A stretch of 64,000 nucleotides of DNA from Armatimonas rosea. GTDB taxonomy: Bacteria > Armatimonadota > Armatimonadia > Armatimonadales > Armatimonadaceae. The position numbers and the translations under genes are program-made. The stretch is from NCBI RefSeq assembly GCF_014202505.1, contig NZ_JACHGW010000004.1:682001-746000 (forward strand), in the 5' to 3' direction. Below are positions 47,301-53,723 of this stretch, in pieces; positions within the stretch are counted from its first letter, which is position 1, and each line of letters starts with the position of its first letter. The notes beneath the pieces were generated by a model. It saw nothing but the letters and a program-made list of their open reading frames with translations. It was not told where the DNA came from and did no database searches.

Positions 47301-47465
47301 CTAGGACGTACGCTGCTTCCCTCCGACGAGCCCCTGCTCGCGGAGCTGAGCAAGCGCCTGAGCACGAACAACTACCGTTTCAACACGCTGATCGAGGGCA
47401 TTATCACCAGCCCCCAGTTCCGTAACCGCCGAGTGGCACCTGTCACTCCCAAAAAGGATGCATAG
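44343..47465 (+). CDS. Planctomycete-type cytochrome c with DUF1587/1595/1592/1588/1585
   Basis: This 1040-residue exported protein has a signal-like N-terminus. A cytochrome c-like site CTDCH (residues 61-65) follows. The usual family domains come in order: DUF1587 (RRLSNREYDYTIRDLTGV, about 140-205), DUF1595 (FRRPLTETEKADYLALY, about 600-660), DUF1592 (ASRLSYFLWSSLPDDELL, about 690-815), DUF1588 (about 835-935, with CSGCH near 910) and DUF1585 (FSRKLLSYALGRTLLPSDEP, about 950-1030). The role is unknown; two haem sites suggest electron transfer in the periplasm. The DUF1552 gene follows at once, the standard pairing in planctomycetes. A TATTAT box lies about 90 bases upstream. Confidence 0.9.
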   Translation: MSRTFRFSPYGWGALASTLALPAMVFWPSATDARSAPLAPTRAELEKQFTTTVRPFLAAFCTDCHGKNKPAAQLDLASYANVSAVIKELPHWTLVMERLTIKDMPPAESSKRPSDKQRDAVIAWIRAVRQFEIARTAGDPGPVLARRLSNREYDYTIRDLTGVDLRPTKEFPVDPANQEGFDNSGESLTFSPALMKKYLAAAKEISDHLSLTSTGFAFASHPVLADTDREKFCSQRIVAFYKRQPTELADYFFAAWKLKHGKSASVAAAAAEEKVSAKYLETIWKLLSGSEHAVGPVATLRKRFDALPGDPEAARKACTELRSWVVTLRRDKIAWRFGNLNVPREFRTGSFTNVLWKDRQYATHRLSFNPKLLQIGGVPAMRPAPVKGGSLGQVQGAPVMVPDPVDPDLFAPANEDERKAYLASFETFSRIFPDVFYIEERGLMESDNIYQHIGRFLTGGTHNAVSYFRDDVPLRELVLDEKGQKELDALWSDFGIIAAYNRETYLQGLFYEGLEAQTILAERDPEFNFAPYTDKATASADKMQRYCDLYLAKAKRMGATPETLAAYEDYFKWSSANIRQEERDRLAAEPVHKKAVLEFASKAFRRPLTETEKADYLALYTKLRQKDGLSHESAIRDIVVNILMSPYFIFRLDQELPTQPEKPAKGKILSSTQGAAPTQKTQALSDYAIASRLSYFLWSSLPDDELLAAAAKGELRKPAVLVAQAQRMLKSPKARALATEFGGNWLDFRRFEEHNAVDKTRFPSFNDSLRQSMFEEPLHFMLDTFQNNGSILDWLYGKHTFVNGPLAKHYGMDNLTLPPGMRFGAEDWVRVPDADKYGRGGLLPMALFLTQNASGLRTSPVKRGYWVVRRVLGEQIPPPPAKVPELPKDESELGEKTLRQALEIHRKNPACSGCHARFDSYGLVFENFGPIGERRTKDGGGKTVDNRAPFPGGKEFAGVDGLQAFIRQKRQQDFVGTFSRKLLSYALGRTLLPSDEPLLAELSKRLSTNNYRFNTLIEGIITSPQFRNRRVAPVTPKKDA

Positions 47466-47469
47466 AACC

Positions 47470-48816
47470 ATGTCAAACGAAGAAGCAACGACAAAGCGAG
47501 CGCTCTCCCGGCGTCTCTTCCTACACGGCACCGGCGTGGCGATGGCCCTGCCCTGGCTGGAGTCCGCCGCGGTCTGGGGGGCACCTCTGACCGGGAAACC
47601 GACTCCGAGCACGCCGCCCAAGCGCTTTGTGGTCCAGTTCATGGGGACAGGAATCAGCCCCAACAACTGGTGGGCCAAGGGCGAGGGCGCCCAGATGGAG
47701 CTCAGCTCCTGCCTCGCGCCGCTGGAGCCACTCAAGACCAAGCTCAATGTGATCAGCGGCCTCTACAACAAGCCCTCGACCGGCGTGGGAATTCACCCAG
47801 GCATGACCGGTGGCATTCTCTCCGGTGCGCCCCTGACACGCGGCGCGGTGCTCCACGGCGGGATTAGCATGGACCAGGTGCTCGCCCAGAAGCTCGGGCA
47901 GGACACGGTTCAGCCTAGCCTCGTGCTCTCCTGCGAGAAGCCGCTCACGGGCTACCACGAGTCCAACTTCTCCATGGCCTATAGCTCCTACATCTCCTGG
48001 CAGGACGCCGACTCGCCCGTCCCCAGTGAGGTCTATCCGTCGCTAGCCTTCGATAGCCTCTTTGACAACAATGGCAACCAGCGCCTGGAGAGCGTGCTCG
48101 ATCGTGTGGGCTCCGAGGCAGCGAGCCTGCGCCGCAAGATCAGCCGCGAGGACCGTGGGAAGCTCGATGAGTACCTCAATAGTGTCCGCGAGGTGGAGAA
48201 GCGTGCCCAGAAGCTCCGCGCCGAGATGTTCAAGGCAGCGGAGAACGCCAAGAGCAAGGGCAAGCCGCTGGTGGCGATGAAGCGCCCCGACGATGGCCTC
48301 CCGGAGGACCTGCGCGAGCACATGCGCCTGATGTGCGATATTGTTGCCCTCGCGATCCAGACCGACAAGACCCGGATCGCGTCGATGCTGATGTGCCGCG
48401 ACCTCTCGGGGCTGTTCTACCCGTTCCTGAATGTCAACGACGGCCACCATATCGCCTCGCACAGCGACAACTCCGAGGGCTACCAGCGCATTGTCCACCA
48501 CTACGTGACGCAGCTGGCCTACCTGGCGGGCAAGCTCGACGCCATGCCCGAGGGCGATGGGACCACGGTTCTGGACAACACGGGGATTCTCTGGCTCTCC
48601 AACATGTTCTCCGGCTCCCAGCACGACAACTCGCACCTGCCCATCCTCACCGTGGGCGGCATGGGCGGGACCCTCAAGACCGGCCGCGTGCTCAACTACC
48701 GCGATAAGGGCGAGGAGAACCGCCGTGTCTGTAGCCTCTACCTCTCGCTAATGGACCGGATGGGCGTGCAGCTCGACCACTTCGGCGATGCCAGCACCCG
48801 CCTGGCGAACTTCTAG
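47470..48816 (+). CDS. DUF1552 protein, exported by a Tat-like signal
   Basis: This 448-residue protein starts with SRRLFLHGTGVAMALPWLE, a twin-arginine-like signal. It matches DUF1552 (VVQFMGTGISPNNWWAKGEG, PGMTGGILSGAPL, LSNMFSGSQHDNSHLP), related to the DUF1501 sulfatase-like fold. The function is unknown; it is nearly always paired with the DUF1592-type cytochrome, as here. The ATG at 47470 is chosen because AAGGA lies 11 bases before it; the ATG at 47458 would abut that site. Confidence 0.9.
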   Translation: MSNEEATTKRALSRRLFLHGTGVAMALPWLESAAVWGAPLTGKPTPSTPPKRFVVQFMGTGISPNNWWAKGEGAQMELSSCLAPLEPLKTKLNVISGLYNKPSTGVGIHPGMTGGILSGAPLTRGAVLHGGISMDQVLAQKLGQDTVQPSLVLSCEKPLTGYHESNFSMAYSSYISWQDADSPVPSEVYPSLAFDSLFDNNGNQRLESVLDRVGSEAASLRRKISREDRGKLDEYLNSVREVEKRAQKLRAEMFKAAENAKSKGKPLVAMKRPDDGLPEDLREHMRLMCDIVALAIQTDKTRIASMLMCRDLSGLFYPFLNVNDGHHIASHSDNSEGYQRIVHHYVTQLAYLAGKLDAMPEGDGTTVLDNTGILWLSNMFSGSQHDNSHLPILTVGGMGGTLKTGRVLNYRDKGEENRRVCSLYLSLMDRMGVQLDHFGDASTRLANF

Positions 48817-48823
48817 TCTAAGG

Positions 48824-48853
48824 GTAGGCCACCGGAGCGCTCCGGTGGCCTAC
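48824..48853. other. 30-base perfect palindrome between convergent genes
   Basis: GTAGGCCACCGGAGC is followed directly by its exact reverse complement. It starts 8 bases after the DUF1552 stop and covers the TAG stop of the leftward acyltransferase gene (48852-48850). With no loop or T-run it is not a typical intrinsic terminator, but it could act in both directions. Confidence 0.7.
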
Positions 48854-49833
48854 TTCACCCTCTCCCCCAGCACCCGTGCGAGCCGCACCGACGGCTTCTC
48901 GACCAGCAGGTAGAACCCATAGGCGATCCCCAGCGCCGCGCCGAGAGCCACAGGAACCACTCCCAGCGGCAACGCCTGCCCCTGCGCCTTAAAGACCCGA
49001 TCCCCCGCCCAGAGCAGCATCGGGTGAACCAAGTAGAGCGAGTAGCTCCAGGCTCCCAGGCTCTCCAGGCGCTGCGCCAGCGGCGTGCTCACAAACGAGC
49101 CCACCTCGGCCGCGATCCAGAAGTAGGCAGGGAACGCGAGCAGAAAGACCGTGCGCGGGAGCCCCACCGATGATTTCCAGGTCGCCAGAAGGCACAGGCT
49201 CGCCAGAATAACCATCGCCGCCCGCACCAGCCAGAGCGGGAGAGTACTGAGCTTGGGAAAGCGCGTGTTCTCCGCAAGCCGGCAGCCCAAAAGCCAGAGC
49301 GGGAGCCAGACTAGCCAGTTGAGAAACGGGCCAAACTCGTGCATGTAGCCGCGCGGCGCCCCCGAGTAGATCAGGAACGCAGAGAGCCCGCCAAAGACCG
49401 CCAGCAAGGGAGTCCAGGAGGTGCGCCGGCTCACCCAGAGAAAGAGCGGGTAGAGGGCGTAGTAGACAATCTCGCAGTACAGGCTCCACATCACGGAGCT
49501 CAGCGCCGCGTAGCAGCCGATCAGCAGGCTCAGCCCCAGCGCGACGAGCAGTGGCGTGCTGATGCGCACTAGGCGCCGGGTGTAGAACGCTCCCAGCGCG
49601 AGCGGCTTATCTTTCTTGCGGAACGGGAAGTGGATACAGAGCCCCGAGATAAGAAAGAACGCCACCACGGCCGCCTGACCGTTGAAGAGCCCCAGCAGGA
49701 GCGTGCGGAGCGCATGGGGCATCGCGACCTGGGCAAAGAACTCCGAGCGGGCAAGGTGGAAGCAGACCACGCAGAGCGCCAGGAAGAAGCGCAGGGTATC
49801 GATCCGGTAGAGCCGCTCGGCAACCTTACTCAT
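48850..49833 (-). CDS. Acyltransferase family 3 membrane protein
   Basis: This 327-residue OafA/YrhL-type protein has about ten membrane helices. It opens RIDTLRFFLALCVVCFHLAR with the catalytic histidine, and shows FFLISGLCIHF and SVMWSLYCEIVYYALYP, both typical of the family. It adds acetyl or other acyl groups to sugars in the membrane. GGAGAG lies 8 bases before the ATG. It is the last gene of a leftward group with a hexapeptide acetyltransferase and a glycosyltransferase. Confidence 0.9.
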   Translation of the reverse strand: MSKVAERLYRIDTLRFFLALCVVCFHLARSEFFAQVAMPHALRTLLLGLFNGQAAVVAFFLISGLCIHFPFRKKDKPLALGAFYTRRLVRISTPLLVALGLSLLIGCYAALSSVMWSLYCEIVYYALYPLFLWVSRRTSWTPLLAVFGGLSAFLIYSGAPRGYMHEFGPFLNWLVWLPLWLLGCRLAENTRFPKLSTLPLWLVRAAMVILASLCLLATWKSSVGLPRTVFLLAFPAYFWIAAEVGSFVSTPLAQRLESLGAWSYSLYLVHPMLLWAGDRVFKAQGQALPLGVVPVALGAALGIAYGFYLLVEKPSVRLARVLGERVK

Positions 49834-49858
49834 GCTTGAATCTCTCCTGCAAGTCCGG

Positions 49859-50401
49859 CTACCAGAGCAAGCGCCCGTAGTCCAGGGTGTAGGTCAGGTC
49901 CCGCGAGCGCTCCCCGATCGGCTTGGCGGGAACCCCGGCGACAATCGTGTAGGGGGCGACATCTTTGGTGACCAGCGCCCCTGCGGCTACCACCGCCCCC
50001 TCGCCCAGCGTGACCCCGGGGAGGATCATGGCCCGTGTTCCCACAAATACCCGGTCGCCGATCACCACGGGCTTCTCGCGGCCCGCGAAGCTCGGGCTCT
50101 GGATATCGTGGTCGGCCGTGAGGATCGTCACCTCGGCGGAGAGGGAGACATTGCTCCCCATCGTGATTCCGCCGCGGCCATCCAAGCGGCACTTCTGGTT
50201 GATCACCGAGTGCGCCCCGATCTCGATCCCCCCCTTGGTGTCGAACCAGGCGTCCATTAGGATATAGGCCCCCTTGCCGATCTTGATTCCGAGGATAGTG
50301 CGGTAGAAGGCGAGGCGGAGGGCGTGCGACGGTGTCTTGGCGATCACGCGGTTGGCCCAGTAGAGCACGCCTTCGTAGGCGAGGCGGCGGACAAAGCTCA
50401 T
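49859..50401 (-). CDS. Hexapeptide-repeat (LbH) acetyltransferase, WcaF-like
   Basis: This 180-residue protein has left-handed beta-helix hexapeptides (IGKGAYILMDAWFD, IEIGAHSVINQKC, GITMGSNVSLSAEV). It also has the active-site region ILTADHDIQSP with its histidine, and VFVGTRAMILPGVTLGEGAVVAAGALVTKDV. It acetylates sugars using acetyl-CoA. The ATG overlaps the upstream glycosyltransferase stop by 4 bases (ATGA). Confidence 0.92.
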   Translation of the reverse strand: MSFVRRLAYEGVLYWANRVIAKTPSHALRLAFYRTILGIKIGKGAYILMDAWFDTKGGIEIGAHSVINQKCRLDGRGGITMGSNVSLSAEVTILTADHDIQSPSFAGREKPVVIGDRVFVGTRAMILPGVTLGEGAVVAAGALVTKDVAPYTIVAGVPAKPIGERSRDLTYTLDYGRLLW

Positions 50402-51585
50402 TTCTCGAAGTGCCTCAGGAAGATGCGCTGCAGGGCTGTGCGGCTATGGCGCTGCTCGACCAGATCAAAGCCGGCTTGCTGGAGTGTCTTGGTGTACTCC
50501 GCGTCTTTTAGGAGCCGCAACAGCGCGGCCTTGACCGCCTCTTTGTCCATGGCCGTCACCACCGAGGTCGCGTCCTTGAAGTACTCCACCTCCGCAGCGT
50601 AGGGCGGCGAGACGACGAGTGTTGGGGTTCCGGTGGCGAGGTAGTCGATTGTCTTGGTGTAGATACTGGTGCGGATCATCTTGGAGATCACGGGGTGGTC
50701 CGTGAAGGAGATCAGGATGGTCGCGAGGTGGGCTTGGGCCAGCTTCTGGGGGATCTCCTCCATCGCCACAAAGCCTCCCCACTTCACCGCCGGCCCAAGA
50801 TAGCTGGTCGGCTCCTGCTGGGTGTAGATCGTCAGCTCCACCGGCTTGCCATCGAACTCCAGCCCCTGGTTGAGCCAGTCGCAGAACCACTGCATCGTGG
50901 ACTCAAACATATTGTTGATCGACCCTGTGTAGACCAGCGCGATCTTATCATCGGGGGGCGCAAGCTCCTGGCGGATGGTCTTGCAGGCATCGGCCTCCAG
51001 GAAGTGGTGCATGAACTCGCCGTCCACCCCGAAGCGCTCCTTGTAGACCCGGATCATCGACGGGCTAATCAGCCAGAGGCGCTCGGCGTGCTTGAGGAAG
51101 TCCGTGTGGTGCCGGTCGATAATCCAGTTAGGCAGCAGGTACGGGTTGGCCTTATCCCAGTCGTCGGTGATGAAGACATAGAGTGGGATATTGAGCTCCT
51201 TGCTCAGGTAGTAGGCCGCCATACTGAACTCGCAGCCGTATGGAGCCGTGAGAATCGCCTCCACTCCCCGCTTGGCGATCACCTCTTTGCCCTTGGCGAC
51301 AATGGTCTTGATACGGCCACAATCAATGCTGGACTGGATCGGGCTGAAGAAGCGCCGGGGCCGCAGGTCGAAGCGCTTGACACTCTCAAACGTGGTGTGG
51401 GGGCAGGGCAAGAAGCTCTGGGTCACCACGGGCTTCTGGTTCTCATGCCAGGTACGACAACAAAAAACATCCAGCTTCTCCATGTCGTAGTGACGGAGAA
51501 GCTGGCGAACAATCACGGGGGCTCCAGCAACCGTTCCGGGCGGGTAGTCGCTCATAAAGAGCAGCTGCTTATACACACCCGGCAT
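50398..51585 (-). CDS. Glycosyltransferase, GT4-like
   Basis: This 395-residue GT-B type protein has an N-terminal LLFMSDYPPGTVAGAPVIV acceptor domain. The C-terminal donor domain has IALVYTGSINNMFESTMQW and TIDYLATGTPTLVVSPPYAA. The usual GT4 E-x7-E motif is not clear, so this is a distant member. The start is ATG at 51585; a TTG three codons earlier is in frame. It lies 12 bases after the redoxin-monooxygenase stop and overlaps the acetyltransferase gene. Confidence 0.78.
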   Translation of the reverse strand: MPGVYKQLLFMSDYPPGTVAGAPVIVRQLLRHYDMEKLDVFCCRTWHENQKPVVTQSFLPCPHTTFESVKRFDLRPRRFFSPIQSSIDCGRIKTIVAKGKEVIAKRGVEAILTAPYGCEFSMAAYYLSKELNIPLYVFITDDWDKANPYLLPNWIIDRHHTDFLKHAERLWLISPSMIRVYKERFGVDGEFMHHFLEADACKTIRQELAPPDDKIALVYTGSINNMFESTMQWFCDWLNQGLEFDGKPVELTIYTQQEPTSYLGPAVKWGGFVAMEEIPQKLAQAHLATILISFTDHPVISKMIRTSIYTKTIDYLATGTPTLVVSPPYAAEVEYFKDATSVVTAMDKEAVKAALLRLLKDAEYTKTLQQAGFDLVEQRHSRTALQRIFLRHFEK

Positions 51586-51597
51586 GGTACCCAAATT

Positions 51598-53430
51598 CTA
51601 GCGCTTTTCCGTGAGCTGGCGTAGGATTTTTTCGGTCTGCCCACTCTTGCGGACACTGTTGAAGAGCTTCGCCATGGGATCGTCCTCATTGTCGGCGATA
51701 TAGCCGATAAAGGCGATACACATCTCGTCGGTGGTGGCCTCCCCCCAAGCGACACTCTTGGGCGGGTTGTTGGGCTGGCGCGGGTTGGCTGCGGAGTTGT
51801 CGTAGCGTGCCTTGAGGGTCAGCTGGGTTCCCTTGGGCAGCGCGACAAAGTCCTTGTAGTTGTAGGAGTCCTGCCAGTTGAAGTCCCAGTCGTTGATCTG
51901 GATGAGGGGCTTCTTCGTGCCATCGGGGAGCTTGGCCTCTACCCCGATCTCGCGGCCCAGCAGGTGCATGTGCGGGATCACAAAGACCGCCTTGGCATCG
52001 AAGGGCAGGGGGAAGGTCATGGCGGTGTTGTAGCTGGCCTCACCGGCGGGAATGTTGAGCGGGGCGATCAGCGGGAGAATCCCCAGGTGCTTGGTGATGG
52101 GCTTCTTGGCGAAGTAGATTCCGACCTGGGTGATGTCCTCCTCAGGCTTGCCATTGGAGTGGTAGTGGACCTGCATCACCAGGTCGCTCCCCTTGGGCAA
52201 GGGCCGCGCGATCCCGTCGGGGAGGAAGTACGGGAGCTTGCCCGGCGCCCAGCCGTCGAGCTCGCCGTCGGGGAAGAAGCCCGGGCCGCCGAAGCTGGTG
52301 TAGCCCGGCCCGGCCTCGGCCTCGTCCATCTTGCGCGCCCGGCCCTGGGTGTCCAGGTAGCCGATCACGTGGTGGACCACCGCCTTGTTGCCCGCCCGGT
52401 ACTCCACCGCGACCACCTCTTTGTCCTCGGTGACGCCCGTGGGGAGGACAAAGCAGCGGTAGACATCGGCCCCCGACGGTGCCACTTGGTAGCTCTGGGG
52501 CATCTTGAGGACCAGATCGGGCTCGCCGAGCGTCCAGCCCTTCACAAACTTAGGCGGCGCGGGTGCCTTGGCAAGATTACCTGCGGGCGCGCCGGACTTG
52601 GCCCAGAGGGAGATAAGCTGGATCTGGGCATCGCTGAGCTTGCGGACTCCCGTGAACTCGCCGTGGCCCTCGACCGGCTTCCAGGGCGGCATGAGCTTCT
52701 TCTCGGTCACCTGAGCGATATTGGCCGCAACCGCCTTCGCGCCGGCGTAGCTGTCGAGCTTCATCGGGCCGATCTCCCCCGCCCGGTGGCAGGAGACACA
52801 GTTGGCATTGAGGATCGGGGCGATATGCTCGGCGTAGGTCGGAGAAGCCCCCTGGCCCCCACTCGTGGGGGAAATTGGCTCGATGGTGCAGCCCACGGGC
52901 TCGGTCTTGGCGACCTTGACGGGCTTGCCTGCCAGCGCCGCGGTCAGGGCATCGGCCAGCTCGTGGTGGAGCGCCGCCGCGCCACGGGACTTGGCCTGCC
53001 CCACACTGTCATCGCTCACCCGCCCCGAGTAGAGCACCTTGCCATCGGCGTTGAGCACAAAGGCCTGGGGGGTCACGGTCGCCCCGAGCGCACTCTTGAG
53101 CTTCTGGTCGGGGTCACAGACAACTACAGCCTCGCTGAGGCCATACCTTGCCGCGTGGGTCTTTGCGGTCGCTTGGTCGCCGGGGTTGCTATAGACCAGC
53201 ACGAGCCGCCCTCCCCGCGCCTTGGCGGTCTTGGCCAGTGTGGCGAGCTCCGGAGCGTGGCGGTTGGCGATCGGGCAAGACACCCCGACAAAGACAATCG
53301 CGGTCGCCTTCTTCGCGAGATACGAGCCCAGCCCCGCAGGTGGTGCGGGCTTTGTGGCACTTGCCAGCACCGCGCCCCCCAAAAGAAGCGCCGACATCCC
53401 CAGCGTCCAGACAAAACGGTTCCGTACCAT
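51598..53430 (-). CDS. Redoxin, cytochrome c and copper monooxygenase-like fusion
   Basis: This 610-residue exported protein has a signal peptide (residues 1-25). A thioredoxin/redoxin domain follows (FVGVSCPIANRHAPELA, about 45-165), with one cysteine rather than CxxC. Next is a cytochrome c-like segment (ILNANCVSCHRAGEIGPMKL, about 210-280), then a large C-terminal part resembling copper type II ascorbate-dependent monooxygenases. Candidate copper ligands there are KAVVHHVIGYL, VMQVHYHSNG and VFVIPHMHLLG. This order is known in planctomycetes and related groups. The substrate is unknown. GGAGG precedes the ATG. Confidence 0.87.
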   Translation of the reverse strand: MVRNRFVWTLGMSALLLGGAVLASATKPAPPAGLGSYLAKKATAIVFVGVSCPIANRHAPELATLAKTAKARGGRLVLVYSNPGDQATAKTHAARYGLSEAVVVCDPDQKLKSALGATVTPQAFVLNADGKVLYSGRVSDDSVGQAKSRGAAALHHELADALTAALAGKPVKVAKTEPVGCTIEPISPTSGGQGASPTYAEHIAPILNANCVSCHRAGEIGPMKLDSYAGAKAVAANIAQVTEKKLMPPWKPVEGHGEFTGVRKLSDAQIQLISLWAKSGAPAGNLAKAPAPPKFVKGWTLGEPDLVLKMPQSYQVAPSGADVYRCFVLPTGVTEDKEVVAVEYRAGNKAVVHHVIGYLDTQGRARKMDEAEAGPGYTSFGGPGFFPDGELDGWAPGKLPYFLPDGIARPLPKGSDLVMQVHYHSNGKPEEDITQVGIYFAKKPITKHLGILPLIAPLNIPAGEASYNTAMTFPLPFDAKAVFVIPHMHLLGREIGVEAKLPDGTKKPLIQINDWDFNWQDSYNYKDFVALPKGTQLTLKARYDNSAANPRQPNNPPKSVAWGEATTDEMCIAFIGYIADNEDDPMAKLFNSVRKSGQTEKILRQLTEKR

Positions 53431-53510
53431 AACACCTAGCCTCCGCCTCTAAAGACAGTGAAACGATCTGTTTAGATTCCAGTTTTTCCTTGAATTACCT
53501 TCGGTGGCCT

Positions 53511-53622
53511 GAAAGTCCACCTCTGGGCCGCGCTCCGCGCGAAGCGGGCCGAGCCCGCAGAGAAGCCGAGTCCACGCGGCCCCGGGCCGCTTCGCCGAAG
53601 GCGGCCACAGACGGGGACTTTC
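53511..53622. repeat. Intergenic inverted repeat with 21-22-base arms
   Basis: The arm at 53511-53531 and the reverse complement of 53601-53622 align with three differences and one gap (both start GAAAGTCC). The centre is GC-rich and partly self-complementary (GCTCCGCGCGAAGC, CGCTTCGCCGAAGGCGG). It lies in the 293-base gap between divergent genes, with AT-rich flanks that may hold promoters. No gene is seen in the gap. Confidence 0.65.
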
Positions 53623-53723
53623 ACCCCCAGCGAAAACGAATTTCTAAATTGTACCATTTTTCACAAAGATAACCGTGCTCTATCTGGGCAGGAGATTCCT
53701 CCCCCTAGCACGAACCAGACTCC

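Noticed and set aside
47458-47469. ATG at 47458 as the DUF1552 start
   Set aside because: The AAGGA site would abut it with no spacer, whereas the ATG at 47470 has 11 bases and gives the same Tat-like signal.
51964-53439. 491-codon rightward open frame opposite the redoxin-monooxygenase gene
   Set aside because: High-GC genes leave long open frames on the other strand. This one is rich in Arg, Gly, Leu and His, has no domain, and sits wholly opposite a gene with clear motifs.
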